Assembly: GCF_963378095.1 (NCBI RefSeq)
Contig: NZ_OY726397.1
Span: 5,270,001 to 5,334,000 of the forward strand
Source: Mycolicibacterium sp. MU0053
GTDB taxonomy: Bacteria > Actinomycetota > Actinomycetes > Mycobacteriales > Mycobacteriaceae
Length of the DNA: 64,000 bases
Reading direction: 5' to 3'
A program made the translations under genes and the position numbers. Positions 1-13,627 of this stretch are shown here, in pieces. Every line of letters begins with the position of its first letter. The stretch's first letter is position 1. The notes below the pieces were generated by a model. It worked only from the letters and a program-made list of their open reading frames with translations. It was not told the DNA's origin and searched no databases.

Positions 1-174
1 GATCGACAGCATCAACGTCGGCAGCAGTGAGACCCTGGCAACGAACCACGCCTGGGTGAGGAACTCCCGCCACGCGAACGGCGGTTTGAACATCAGCACG
101 AAGGTATCCGCGGACATCGCGAAGAACGCGCCGATCCCGCGGAACGGCCTCGTCAGACTGTCTGTCGCAATCAT
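1..174 (-). CDS. YrbE/MlaE-family permease, N-terminal part (mce operon), truncated by window edge
   Basis: The 58 residues visible are the N-terminus of an Mce-associated YrbE permease: a short polar start, then the diagnostic stretch AFFAMSADTFVLMFKPPFAWREF and a segment ending in VARVSLLPTLMLSI, all typical of YrbE-A proteins. In Mce systems two YrbE permeases and six Mce proteins form a lipid or sterol importer in the envelope. The ATG at 174 is preceded by AAGGGAC. The rest of the gene, and presumably yrbEB and the mce genes, lie to the left of the window. A promoter with an inverted-repeat operator sits about 160-210 bases upstream. Which Mce system this is cannot be told from 58 residues. 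Confidence 0.88.
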   Translation of the reverse strand, partial: MIATDSLTRPFRGIGAFFAMSADTFVLMFKPPFAWREFLTQAWFVARVSLLPTLMLSI

Positions 175-237
175 TTGTGTCCCTTATTCATTCGCGGTCA
201 CATAGCTCGGAGTTACGGTTGGCGCTGCGCGCGCGGA

Positions 238-327
238 TCATCGAATGAGGTTGTCGCGCTGGCGAGTCCGGCTACCGGCGACTGCGTCTTGCACTGTCGC
301 CGGCAGCTGCAGCGGACTGGTGGTCAT
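238..327 (-). CDS. Possible 29-residue leader reading frame of the yrbE transcript
   Basis: An ATG at 327 lies exactly 8 bases after the -10 box TAGCCT of the operator-bearing promoter. The Rieske gene that shares the operator has the same geometry, so a leaderless transcript would begin at or next to this codon. The frame runs 29 residues and stops at 238, about 60 bases before yrbE. Its end (GSRTRQRDNLIR) faintly resembles the start of a TetR helix-turn-helix protein, so it may be a truncated regulator rather than a leader peptide. No homology could be tested. Confidence 0.35.
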   Translation of the reverse strand: MTTSPLQLPATVQDAVAGSRTRQRDNLIR

Positions 328-335
328 GAAAAGGT

Positions 336-385
336 AGGCTACCTGCATTTCTCAGCAATCGTCAATAGTTGTATTGACGATTGCT
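336..385 (-). promoter_or_regulatory. Promoter with long inverted-repeat operator for the yrbE/mce operon
   Basis: On the minus strand a -35 box TTGACG (360-365) and a -10 box TAGCCT (336-341) are separated by 18 bases. The -35 lies inside a perfect inverted repeat with 14-base arms (354-367 and 372-385) and a 4-base spacer. The inner 9 bases of each arm, TCGTCAATA and TATTGACGA, are identical to the repeat in front of the Rieske oxygenase gene at 3077-3098. Placement over the -35 suggests repression, probably by a TetR-type dimer. The regulator is not identifiable in the window. Confidence 0.75.
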
Positions 386-691
386 ATATCGGGCGGATTG
401 CGAGATCACGGGATGCGCTGGTGTTTCCTGTCCCACCGGCCAGCGCACACCGTCGCGTTCAGCCACGCGGCCCTGTCGGCATACGCTCAATACCTTGGCC
501 GGCCGGGGAATTCAGGTATTCGCGGAGTGCAGCGTTGCCCGACATCCAGCCGCCCCAGCGACTTGTGATTCGGCGGGGCAACCGGGCACTGGTGCGTCGG
601 GTACGGAGAAACCACGACTGACTGCGTTATGGCGCTCCCGGCAAACAAGTTGACCGCGGGAGATCAGCCTCAGAGGGACGGCGCCGGAAGG

Positions 692-1747
692 CTAGCCGGC
701 TCCGGCCAGACTCGCTGCGGCAGTGCTGTTCGCCAGCCCCTCCCCTACCTGCAGAACCAGCTTGCCGGTGTTGGCACCATCGAACAGCATGTTCATGGTG
801 CGCCCATACGCCTCGATACCACCGGTCTCCACTTGCTCGTGAGTGACCACGTCACCGCGGCGAATCCAGTGCCCCAGTGCGGCATACGCTTCGGGATAGC
901 GCCTCGCGAAGTCGAAGACGATGAAACCGGTCAGCGATGCCCGCTTCATCAGCAATTGCATGTAGCGGGTCGGTCCCGGCTGCGGGTCGGTGGCGTTGTA
1001 CGAGGAAATCCCGCCACACAGCGCCACCCTGGCACCACGACGCAGGTGGCCCAGCGCCGAATCCAGGACGTCACCACCGACATTGTCGAAGTAGACGTCT
1101 ATGCCCTTGGGCGCAGCCGCTCTGAGCGCCTTTCCGATCGAGCCGGCCTTGTAATCGATGGCGACGTCATACCCGAGTTCGTCGGTGAGCCAGGCGCACT
1201 TCTGCGGGCCCCCGGCGACGCCGATGACTCGGCAGCCGGACACCTTGGCAATTTGTCCTGCAATGCTGCCGACCGCGCCGGCCGCACCCGAGATCAGCAC
1301 GGTCTCACCGGGTTTCATCCGGCCGACATCGAGCAGTCCGAAGTAGGCGGTCAGCCCTGGGAAGCCGAGGGCGCCGAGCCAGGCCGGCGCCGGTGCCAGC
1401 GACTCGTCGATATGCATGACGTCCTCGCGACCGTCGGAGACGGCGTACTCGCACACCCCGAACATTCCGGAGACCGTCTGGCCCACTTCGTATTCCGGAT
1501 GACGGGAGGCATAGACGCGGCCGACGGCATGGGCGCGCATCACGGCGCCGATCTCCACCGGCGGCACATACGTCGGGACCTCGCCGATCCAGCCACGCAT
1601 GGCCGGGTCCAGCGACACGTATTCCACGCGGACAGCGAATTCGCCCTCACCGGGCTCGGGAATCGGTTCGGTGGTGATCTGCCAGGTTGAGTCGTCGGCA
1701 CGGCCCACCGGGCGTTTTGCCAACCGGACTTGTTTGTTCACTGTCAT
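692..1747 (-). CDS. NADP-dependent medium-chain reductase (zinc-free MDR, alkenal/leukotriene B4 reductase-like)
   Basis: A 351-residue protein of the zinc-independent medium-chain dehydrogenase/reductase group (CurA / 2-alkenal reductase / LTB4 12-hydroxydehydrogenase type). An N-terminal GroES-like half contains SLDPAMRGW, typical of this group. A Rossmann half carries SGAAGAVGSIAGQIAK, followed by YFDNVGGDVLD. Such enzymes reduce the C=C bond of enones with NADPH; the natural substrate is unknown. It lies 65 bases downstream of the Rieske oxygenase gene on the same strand, so the two are probably co-transcribed and act in one catabolic route. Confidence 0.85.
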   Translation of the reverse strand: MTVNKQVRLAKRPVGRADDSTWQITTEPIPEPGEGEFAVRVEYVSLDPAMRGWIGEVPTYVPPVEIGAVMRAHAVGRVYASRHPEYEVGQTVSGMFGVCEYAVSDGREDVMHIDESLAPAPAWLGALGFPGLTAYFGLLDVGRMKPGETVLISGAAGAVGSIAGQIAKVSGCRVIGVAGGPQKCAWLTDELGYDVAIDYKAGSIGKALRAAAPKGIDVYFDNVGGDVLDSALGHLRRGARVALCGGISSYNATDPQPGPTRYMQLLMKRASLTGFIVFDFARRYPEAYAALGHWIRRGDVVTHEQVETGGIEAYGRTMNMLFDGANTGKLVLQVGEGLANSTAAASLAGAG

Positions 1748-1812
1748 CTCCGTTTTGGGTGTGTTCCGAGCCGGCCGACGATGCGACGTCGGCCGGTGCT
1801 GGTTCGAGTGCG

Positions 1813-3045
1813 TTATTTGCCTGGTGCGACGGGCCGGTCCGGGTTGGGACGCCCCAGCGCCCGTGCCATCACCCGGTGTGCCTCGGTGACCGAGGGCTCG
1901 TTCTCACCCACCAGCAAGCTGTCGCGGAGGCCGCTGCGGATCGCCCGGTTGATCCCGGGCACCTGCGCGTAATCTTCTTCCTCCACAGCCGTCCGAGTGA
2001 GTTGCTGGAAGGGCTCCACCGTCGCGCGCTCGTCGTCGGTCATGTGTGCCGGGATCATCGTCCGATAGTGGGTGATCTGCTCATGCGGCTGGTGTCCGGG
2101 GAACAGGCGGTTGATGAATCGAATGCCGATGAAATCCGGCGCAGTGATGAAGGTGTTCGGCCACAAATACAGCACCGTGTTGTAGGGCGCATACTGCAAT
2201 CCGTCCAGCACCGCCTCCACATCGTCGGCCTCGGCCATGTCGACGACCTCGTTCATCGACCACGTGGTCCGGAAGTGACGTCCGTCCGGCCCGAAGGCAT
2301 CGTGGGTGGACACGTTGCCGATGAAGGCGGCCGCTAACGTCTTGGCGTGCACCACCTTGACGTGGTAGCTCTCCAGGTACCCGCACATTGCGAGCTTCCA
2401 GTTCACATCGTGGGGCAGCGTCCGCTCGTCGGCGACAGTGAATGTGTCCAGATTGCACAGCGCCAACTGGGGGCCGAAGTCCCCGAGGTATGCATCGATG
2501 TCCATCTCACCCTGCGCATCGAGCATCACGAAGATCAGTCCATAGCGCTCGGCGCACGGCAACTCCACCAACCCGTTGTCACAGAGCTCGACTTTGCCGA
2601 ACTTGGCAGGCTGCGTCACCGACTTCAGTTCGCCGCTGAGCGAGTAGGTCCATGCGTGATACGAACAGCTGATTCGCTTACCGATTTCGCCCGAACCCTC
2701 GAGCAAACGCGCCCCGCGATGTGAGCACGAGTTCAAGAACGCCTTGACCGACCCGTCGTCCTGGCGCACCAGCATCACCGGCACATCGAACAACATCTCA
2801 GTGCGGTAGGACCGTGGCCCCGCCAACTCACTGGAGGTTGCCGCCACCAGCGGGACAGTGTGCATCAATGCCCGCTCGGCCGCGGCCAACTCCGGATCCG
2901 TGTACTCGCTGGCAGGTATCACCCGCACCCCGTCGGGGTGGGCGTCTGTGGTGCCCGCGCGAATGTGCTCGATGTGCCGCAGGGTCAACGCCCGCCGCGT
3001 CTCAGTCGCCAAATCACCGGTACTCATTGTGGACTCGATCGTCAT
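1813..3045 (-). CDS. Rieske non-heme iron oxygenase, alpha subunit
   Basis: A 410-residue ring-hydroxylating-type oxygenase. The Rieske [2Fe-2S] ligands are C107, H109, C127 and H130 (SCSHRG and SCSYHAW). The catalytic iron site is suggested by ESYHVKVVH about 110 residues later. ATG at 3045 was chosen over an upstream in-frame ATG because it lies 8 bases after a clear -10 box; a second in-frame ATG at 3027 is possible. The family uses O2 and electrons from a separate reductase to hydroxylate or demethylate aromatics and steroids. The partner reductase is not in the window. Sharing an operator with the yrbE/mce promoter suggests that an imported lipid or sterol-like compound is the substrate (inference). 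Confidence 0.88.
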   Translation of the reverse strand: MTIESTMSTGDLATETRRALTLRHIEHIRAGTTDAHPDGVRVIPASEYTDPELAAAERALMHTVPLVAATSSELAGPRSYRTEMLFDVPVMLVRQDDGSVKAFLNSCSHRGARLLEGSGEIGKRISCSYHAWTYSLSGELKSVTQPAKFGKVELCDNGLVELPCAERYGLIFVMLDAQGEMDIDAYLGDFGPQLALCNLDTFTVADERTLPHDVNWKLAMCGYLESYHVKVVHAKTLAAAFIGNVSTHDAFGPDGRHFRTTWSMNEVVDMAEADDVEAVLDGLQYAPYNTVLYLWPNTFITAPDFIGIRFINRLFPGHQPHEQITHYRTMIPAHMTDDERATVEPFQQLTRTAVEEEDYAQVPGINRAIRSGLRDSLLVGENEPSVTEAHRVMARALGRPNPDRPVAPGK

Positions 3046-3053
3046 GCGCAGCG

Positions 3054-3098
3054 ACGCTACCGCCACCCGGCAACATTCGTCAATAGCGGTATTGACGA
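3054..3098 (-). promoter_or_regulatory. Promoter with inverted-repeat operator for the Rieske-MDR operon
   Basis: Read on the minus strand, the -35 is TTGACG (3078-3083) and the -10 is TAGCGT (3054-3059), with an 18-base spacer, then 8 bases to the ATG. A perfect inverted repeat with 9-base arms TCGTCAATA and TATTGACGA and a 4-base spacer (3077-3098) covers the -35. Arms, spacer length and promoter geometry match the yrbE promoter at 336-385. Confidence 0.78.
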
Positions 3099-3202
3099 CG
3101 AGGCTCGCGTGGGGCATTGAGTCCGGCCCCAACGCATCGACGTCGCGTTTAGCGCGTACGTGGGCGGGCACCCAACAAGGCATGCGAGCACAGGAGGTCT
3201 TC

Positions 3203-3439
3203 ATGCAACCCAACCGCTTCCGCACGCTGCTGGACCGCGACGGTCCGTTCGTGTCGGTCCACTTCGACAGCTCCCATGACACCGAGGGCGCGGCGGCGCA
3301 ACTGGAACTGCGTTGGCGGGCGATCCGTGACGAGCTCGAAGCACAAGGGGTCGGGCGTCGCCGCCGTTCTGCGCTACAGACGGCGTTGAGGCACGCCCCG
3401 ACCCAACCAATACGCTTGCACAGAAAGCTCCCCCGATGA
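3203..3439 (+). pseudogene. Truncated baeRF-type (Rv2629-like) gene, N-terminal remnant
   Basis: The first 48 or so residues (MQPNRFRTLLDRDGPFVSVH, then SHDTEGAA and LELRWRAIRDELEAQG) match the start of mycobacterial Rv2629-like proteins, which belong to the bacterial archaeo-eukaryotic release-factor (baeRF) group and are normally about 370 residues. The resemblance ends near 3348, where a large imperfect hairpin begins, and the frame stops at 3439. A strong ribosome site (AGGAGGT, 3192-3198) is kept, so a 78-residue product could still be made. The stop overlaps the next ATG (ATGA), which would couple the two genes. Confidence 0.7.
3348..3404. other. Large imperfect hairpin at the breakpoint of the truncated gene
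   Basis: The outer arms GGGTCGGGCGT (3348-3358) and ACGCCCCGACCC (3393-3404) pair with one bulged base. An inner hairpin is formed by CGCCGT (3362-3367) and ACGGCG (3380-3385). It begins exactly where homology of the truncated gene ends, so it may be a rearrangement scar or a structural element limiting read-through. There is no T-run. Confidence 0.5.
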
Positions 3440-3675
3440 CCGCTTCCCCGCCGGACCCTGATCCCGCGAACACCCCGGACCTCGAACTCGGAGGTGGTGT
3501 CGCCGCCGGCGGCACACCACCGGAGTCGGCTCAGACATCAGGCCTCGCAGAGCCGGCACCGCGGCCGCGCCACCGTTACACGCCCACGCAGATCGTCACC
3601 CTGATTGCCGTGGCGATCTTCGTCCTCGTCTTCGCCGGGACCGCCGTGGGGTTAATCCTGAACATGGTGGGGTGA
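3436..3675 (+). CDS. Small single-span membrane protein (DUF6480-like)
   Basis: A 79-residue protein. The first 45 residues are rich in proline, glycine and aspartate (DPDPANTPDLELGGGV), followed by one membrane helix near residues 52-77 (IVTLIAVAIFVLVFAGTAVGLIL). The layout of a PDPDP-x-TPxLExGGGV stretch followed by a C-terminal helix is what I recall of DUF6480 proteins of actinobacteria, which have no known function. The start codon overlaps the stop of the truncated gene upstream (ATGA). A hemerythrin-domain gene follows after about 115 bases. Confidence 0.72.
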   Translation: MTASPPDPDPANTPDLELGGGVAAGGTPPESAQTSGLAEPAPRPRHRYTPTQIVTLIAVAIFVLVFAGTAVGLILNMVG

Positions 3676-3791
3676 CCGGTCAGCTCCGGCTGACCAGGGG
3701 TTTGAGCATGGCCGGAACCCGCCCCGGCGCCGGTTTGGCACCGGGCGCCGTGGGTAAGCGAAAACGAAAGCTACAGCGAAAAGGAGGAAGC

Positions 3792-4349
3792 ATGACCGAT
3801 CAGCAGCCTGGCAACATCATCGACGACATCATCGATGATCACCGCGAATTCGAACAACTCTTCGCCCAGATCAAATCCGGCGACCCGCGAACCAGGTCCG
3901 AGGTGGTCGAGCACGTGATCGCCGAAATCGTCCGCCACGCCATAGCCGAAGAGCAATACATCTACCCCGTGGCCCGCGAGGTGCTGCCCAACGGCGACGA
4001 ATTGGTCGAGCACGAAATCGCCGAACACTCCGAAGCCGAGGAGGTGATGAAGGAGATCGAGAAGACCGATACCAATGATCCGAAGTACGGTGAGCTGGTC
4101 GAAGAATTCATCGCCGATATTCGCCACCATATTGAGGACGAGGAGAGCAAGCTACTGCCTCAGCTGCGGGATGCTTGCCCGCGCGAGCGGTTGCAGGAGC
4201 TCAGCGAGACCTTCCAGAGGGCCAAGAATCTCGCGCCCACGCGGCCGCATCCGCTGGCTCCGGACCGGCCGCCCGCCAACAGGATCCTCGGCCCGGGCGC
4301 CGGTTTGGTCGACCGCGTGCGGGATGCGCTCTCGGGCCGCAACGCCTGA
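3792..4349 (+). CDS. Hemerythrin HHE cation-binding domain protein
   Basis: A 185-residue cytoplasmic four-helix hemerythrin-like protein. Candidate di-iron ligands are H17 (DDHREF), H49 and E53 (RHAIAEEQ), H74 and H79 (EHEIAEHSEAEE), and H113 with E117 (HHIEDEE). A proline-rich tail of about 45 residues follows. AAGGAGG at 3781-3787 fixes the start at 3792. Family members bind oxygen or nitric oxide, or buffer iron; mycobacterial versions are linked to oxidative or nitrosative stress. The exact role is unknown. Confidence 0.88.
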   Translation: MTDQQPGNIIDDIIDDHREFEQLFAQIKSGDPRTRSEVVEHVIAEIVRHAIAEEQYIYPVAREVLPNGDELVEHEIAEHSEAEEVMKEIEKTDTNDPKYGELVEEFIADIRHHIEDEESKLLPQLRDACPRERLQELSETFQRAKNLAPTRPHPLAPDRPPANRILGPGAGLVDRVRDALSGRNA

Positions 4350-4381
4350 CTGCCAGCACCCGCGGTTGTCCCGGTTACAGC

Positions 4382-5482
4382 TCAACACCCTTCGGCCGTC
4401 GCCGCAGCGGCCACCTCAATCACGTCCGACACGGCACCGCGGCGCGCCCAGGCGGCGCGTTGACGCATGGCGCCGTTGCCGTCGGCGAAGACGCGGCCGA
4501 GTTCAGCGTCGACGAACTCGAAGTCACCCACGGCTCGCAGTGCCGGCGCGAGACGCTCGACCAACTCCCGCAACAGCTCGATGGCCGGCGCGAGTCCGCG
4601 GTCCCCGAAGGGGTCGACCGCCAGGCCGTCGAGCCCGTCTCTGGCCGACTTCCATTGCGCCGCAGCCAATTCATGCTGCCGAAGACGAGGAACGCCGACG
4701 CCGCGCGCTTCGTCGTCCAGCGCCGTCATGACCGCTGCACGGGTCAGGGCGGCGAGTAGCACCGTTTCTGCGGCGGTGGCGGGCACGTCAGCGACGCGCA
4801 CCTCCACGGTCGGAAAGTTCTCCGACGGGCGGACGTCCCAATAGACCATGCCGTCGTCGAGCATGGCGCCGACGTTCTGCAGCTGCTGAACCGTGGCGTC
4901 GTAGTCGTCGACCGAGTCGAAGTGCGGTGGGGGTCCGGCGCTGGGCCACCGCGACCACAACACCTGCCGCCAACTGGCGTAACCGCTGTCGGCATTGCGG
5001 TAGATCGCGGAGTTGGCCGTCAGTGCCAGCAGCAGCGGCAGCCACGGCCGCAGCCGGTTACTCACGCGGATCGCCGCTTCCCGGTTGGGAACCGCCACGT
5101 GCACATGGGAGCCGCAGATCCCCTGCTCGTGCGCGATCATGCCGAACCGCTCCCCGATCTGCCGATAGCGCGGCGAGTCGGTGATCGGAAAATGGTGCGG
5201 CACCGTCGGCGGCAGCCCGACCGCCAGCAGCTGCGCGCCCGCGGCGGCGGCCGCGTCCCGGGTGACGCCCCGCAGCCGCAGCAGCTGTGCGCGCAGGTCA
5301 TCGAGGGTGGCTGCCACCTCGGTGGCGGTCTCCACTTGGCAACTGGTGAGCTCGAGTTGCAGCTCGACGCCCTTGGCGGCGGCGAGTTCGGCGACCCGGG
5401 TGTTTCGGGCGACTGGCTCACCCGTGGACGGATCGACGAGAAGGAACTCCTCCTCCACGCCGATCGTGGGATGACTGGCCAT
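4382..5482 (-). CDS. Carboxylate-amine ligase (glutamate-cysteine ligase type 2, YbdK-like)
   Basis: A 366-residue member of the GCS2 family. It begins with the family signature GVEEEFLLVDPSTGEP and has the core CGSHVHVAVPNRE and the motif SENFPTVEVRVADVPAT. These ATP-grasp-like enzymes join glutamate to an amine such as cysteine; bacterial YbdK has weak glutamate-cysteine ligase activity. Mycobacteria make mycothiol rather than glutathione, so the physiological product is open. ATG 5482 was chosen because family homology starts four codons later. It converges with the hemerythrin gene, 32 bases apart. Confidence 0.88.
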   Translation of the reverse strand: MASHPTIGVEEEFLLVDPSTGEPVARNTRVAELAAAKGVELQLELTSCQVETATEVAATLDDLRAQLLRLRGVTRDAAAAAGAQLLAVGLPPTVPHHFPITDSPRYRQIGERFGMIAHEQGICGSHVHVAVPNREAAIRVSNRLRPWLPLLLALTANSAIYRNADSGYASWRQVLWSRWPSAGPPPHFDSVDDYDATVQQLQNVGAMLDDGMVYWDVRPSENFPTVEVRVADVPATAAETVLLAALTRAAVMTALDDEARGVGVPRLRQHELAAAQWKSARDGLDGLAVDPFGDRGLAPAIELLRELVERLAPALRAVGDFEFVDAELGRVFADGNGAMRQRAAWARRGAVSDVIEVAAAATAEGC

Positions 5483-5640
5483 GATCTCTTCCGACGCGCT
5501 GATGGTCCTGCTCAATTGCCCGCTTACCGTGGCGCGGAAACATGGCATCGGACACAGGGGCCGGAGGCTCCGCACGCCAAGGCAGCTCCGGGACGACTTG
5601 TGCCGCGGTATCCAATGGAACCGACCCTCGCGAGTCGCTC

Positions 5641-6054
5641 TCAGTCCACGACTCGATACTCCACGCCCAGTGAGCGATACGTGCGCTCAGCGCGCCGATC
5701 ACGGGTGAGCAGAGTGTGGTGGTTGTCGACGGCAGCTTGACCCACGAGGGCGTCGTAGACCGAGCCGCCGACGATGCCGAGTCCGGCAAGGCGTTCACGA
5801 AGAACGCGGGTTCCGGCCGCGTCGAGCCAGCAGTCTCCGGGGAAAGCCGCGGCCAACACCGTGGCCGCTTGATCGGCACTCAGTCGCAACGGCAGCGGCA
5901 GGCGAGTCAGTACCGAATACGTCTCAAACGCGGCATGCCCGGCGAGCACCGGACGAAGGTCAACCAGGGCGCGCCGGCACGCCCGGTGAGCTTCGTGGGA
6001 GGGGTCGAGAGCGGCGACGGCAACGCTGGTGTCGCACGCCCAACGGTCACTCAC
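5641..6054 (-). CDS. PIN-domain ribonuclease toxin (VapC family)
   Basis: A 137-residue PIN-domain protein with the four acidic residues of the active site: D8 (CDTSVAVAALD), E44 (FETYSVLTRLP), D101 (VYDALVG) and D119 (TRDRRAERTY). VapC toxins are Mg-dependent RNases that cleave specific tRNAs or rRNA. The start overlaps the stop of the antitoxin gene (ATGA), the usual translationally coupled VapBC layout. Confidence 0.9.
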   Translation of the reverse strand: MSDRWACDTSVAVAALDPSHEAHRACRRALVDLRPVLAGHAAFETYSVLTRLPLPLRLSADQAATVLAAAFPGDCWLDAAGTRVLRERLAGLGIVGGSVYDALVGQAAVDNHHTLLTRDRRAERTYRSLGVEYRVVD

Positions 6055-6299
6055 CGTTGGGTGTCGTCGCGAAGTCGGCGCACGTCGTCATCCGTCAGCA
6101 CGGCACCCTCGACGTCGCCGAGAAGCGGCAATCCGTCGGCGGCGTTGTCGATCGAGCGTTGCCGCGGCCGAACCGGTTCGATCCGCAGGCCGGATCCATC
6201 CGGAATCAGTTCAAGCGGGGTATCCGGCGTGATGCCCAACGCGACACGCAGCGCCTTTGGGATGACCACCCGCCCCACCCGATCAATTGTCACGTACAT
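6051..6299 (-). CDS. AbrB-type antitoxin (VapB family)
   Basis: An 82-residue protein. Its N-terminal half is a swapped-hairpin AbrB DNA-binding fold (YVTIDRVGRVVIPKALR, typical of VapB/MazE/SpoVT). A C-terminal tail of about 35 residues presumably wraps the PIN toxin. It would bind its own promoter and repress the pair. It is the first gene of the two-gene operon and overlaps vapC by 4 bases. Confidence 0.9.
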   Translation of the reverse strand: MYVTIDRVGRVVIPKALRVALGITPDTPLELIPDGSGLRIEPVRPRQRSIDNAADGLPLLGDVEGAVLTDDDVRRLRDDTQR

Positions 6300-6382
6300 G
6301 GCATGACATTACCATCGAATTGGCAAGATGGTGCGGACGTAGCGCGCACCTCCGACCCCTCCGTGGCACGACCTCAAGAACC

Positions 6383-7210
6383 TCAATCACCGTCCGACCA
6401 CCGGAAGACCGCCAGGCAACCGATCAGCCCACCGATGCTCCACGCCGTCAACACCAGGAAGATCCGCCAATGCTCCCAACTGCCGGCCGGCTCGATGGCC
6501 ACCAACTCCGGCGGCAGCAACACCGACCGGAATCCCTGCGCCATCCACTTCACCGGAAACAGCGACCCGACGACCAACATCCAGGCCGGCAACACCATGA
6601 GCGGAACGTAGGTTCCCGACACGAACTGCAAGCCCACGGCCGGGCCGTTGGTCAGGGCCGCCGCCGAGACCGCGTTGCTCGCGAAGTTGCTGATGAGCAC
6701 ACCCAGCAGCGAGCAACTGATGACACCGAGCAAGAAGACCCAGGTCAGCGTGAACCAGCCGAAAAGGTCTGTGGGCAAGCGCAGCCCGAAGACGAGCACG
6801 CCGACGGCCAACAGGATGACCGCCTCGGCCAAGCTGACTATGGCGACCAACATGATCTTGCCGATGAAATACGACGTCGCGGTCGTCGGGGTGCCGCGTA
6901 GTCGCCGCAGCGCCCCGGTGTCCCGGTCGGCGGCGATGCTGATGCCCAGGTTGACGAACGATGTCGACAGGATGCCGTAGGCGAGCATGCTCGCCGCGAT
7001 CACCGAACCCGTGGTGACTGCGCTGCCGGGCAGCCTGGTCGAGAAGATCGAGCCCAGCAGCAGACAGATCACCGCCGGCATCGAGAACGTCAGGACCACC
7101 TGCTCGGGCCGGCGGTAGAACATCTTCAATTCGGGCACGACGCGCGAGAATCCGATCCGCACCGCCGACGGGACCCCCGCCGCGGTGGTGTTCGCGAGTC
7201 CGGTCGACAT
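6383..7210 (-). CDS. ABC-2 type exporter permease (last gene of polyketide operon)
   Basis: A 275-residue integral membrane protein with about six membrane segments (for example VVLTFSMPAVICLLLGSIF and VAIVSLAEAVILLAVGVLVFG) and the ABC-2 features DTGALRRLRGTPTTATSYF and PAWMLVVGSLFPVKWMAQGF. With the ATPase encoded just upstream it would form a drug- or lipid-type exporter (DrrB-like). Start 7210 overlaps the ATPase stop by one base (ATGA layout), so translation is coupled. Last gene of a five-gene operon; its partners suggest it exports the polyketide product. Confidence 0.9.
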   Translation of the reverse strand: MSTGLANTTAAGVPSAVRIGFSRVVPELKMFYRRPEQVVLTFSMPAVICLLLGSIFSTRLPGSAVTTGSVIAASMLAYGILSTSFVNLGISIAADRDTGALRRLRGTPTTATSYFIGKIMLVAIVSLAEAVILLAVGVLVFGLRLPTDLFGWFTLTWVFLLGVISCSLLGVLISNFASNAVSAAALTNGPAVGLQFVSGTYVPLMVLPAWMLVVGSLFPVKWMAQGFRSVLLPPELVAIEPAGSWEHWRIFLVLTAWSIGGLIGCLAVFRWSDGD

Positions 7211-8084
7211 CACGCCAGTCCGATCAACTGCAGGTAGGCGTCTTCGAGCGTGGGTCGGGTCACGGTCAGCTGGGCCAACTCTTCGCCGGCGTTGCTCCGC
7301 TGCCTGATGAGTTCGGTCGGATATTCCGTCCGCTCGACGTGGACTCCGTCTCGGTCGGTCCACCGGACGGTGGCAGCGGTGTCGACATGCGCGGTCAGCC
7401 TCGCCGGCGAGTCCACCGCGACCAGCTTGCCCGCGGCGATGACCGCCACCCGGTGCGCCAACGCCGCTGCCTCCTCCAGGTAATGCGTGGTCAGCAGGAT
7501 CGTCGTGCCATCGGCGGCCAGCAATCGAATCAGGTCCCAGAATTGGCGCCGGGCCTCGGGGTCGAAACCGGTGGTGGGTTCGTCCAGGAACAGCAGTTCC
7601 GGCTTGCCGACGATGCCGAGAGCGACGTCGAGTCGGCGGCGCTGGCCACCCGACAGCGCCCGCACCCGCGAACCGGACACCGCGGCGAGACCGACGAGTT
7701 CGAGCACTTCCGCCGGTTCCCGTGCGGTGCCGTAGCAGCTGCTGAACATCTGCACCGTTTCGCGCACGGTGAGCATCCCCGCATCGCTGACCTCCTGCAG
7801 GACAATCCCGATTCGAGCGCGCCAGTCCCGGCCGGCGGCTGCCGGGTCAACGCCGAGGACCTGTACCCGCCCGGAGTCCCGTTTCCGATTGCCCTCCAGG
7901 ATTTCTATGGTCGTCGACTTGCCGGCCCCGTTGGGGCCCAGGATCGCGAAGATCTCGCCGTAGCCGACATCGAGGTCCAGACCGCGCACCGCGTCGGTCC
8001 CGCCGTAGGTCTTCGACAGGCCCCGAACATGCACCGCGGAAACGCGTTTCGTGGCATCCGCCGCCGGGCGGACCTCGGAGCGCG

Positions 8085-8088
<4 letters not shown>
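7210..8088 (-). CDS. ABC exporter ATPase (DrrA-like)
   Basis: A 292-residue ATP-binding subunit: Walker A GPNGAGKST (51-59), Q-loop near residue 98, signature LSGGQ (145-149), Walker B LLFLDE (165-170) and switch histidine in LLTTHYLEEA. The C-terminal 70 residues resemble those of daunorubicin-resistance-type ATPases (RPTLEDAYLQLIGLA). It overlaps the polyketide synthase stop by 4 bases and the permease start by one, so all three should be made together. Predicted to energise export of the polyketide or to confer self-resistance. Confidence 0.9.
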
Positions 8089-13570
<5,482 letters not shown>

Positions 13571-13574
<4 letters not shown>

Positions 13575-13627
13575 GCTCGACCCACCGTTGACGAACGGTC
13601 GGCGGGCACGGGGTCGCTGACAGGCAT
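13571..13627 (-). CDS. Short reading frame coupled to the polyketide synthase start
   Basis: GAGGAG sits 5 bases before an ATG at 13627 that opens an 18-codon frame. Its TGA overlaps the PKS ATG (ATGA at 13571-13574). The PKS ATG itself has no good ribosome-binding site, so ribosomes probably load at this frame and re-initiate on the PKS. It lies in the 158-base gap between the halogenase-like gene and the PKS. The peptide has no recognisable motif. Confidence 0.5.

Larger units (their letters stand above)
175..691. other. Intergenic region upstream of yrbE and downstream of the MDR reductase
   Basis: This stretch of about 520 bases holds no long credible gene. It contains the yrbE-side promoter and its inverted repeat (336-385) and a possible 29-codon leaderless reading frame (238-327), both entered separately. 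I see nothing recognisable in 386-691, which follows the stop of the MDR gene. The plus-strand reading frames here have no recognisable product. Confidence 0.6.
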
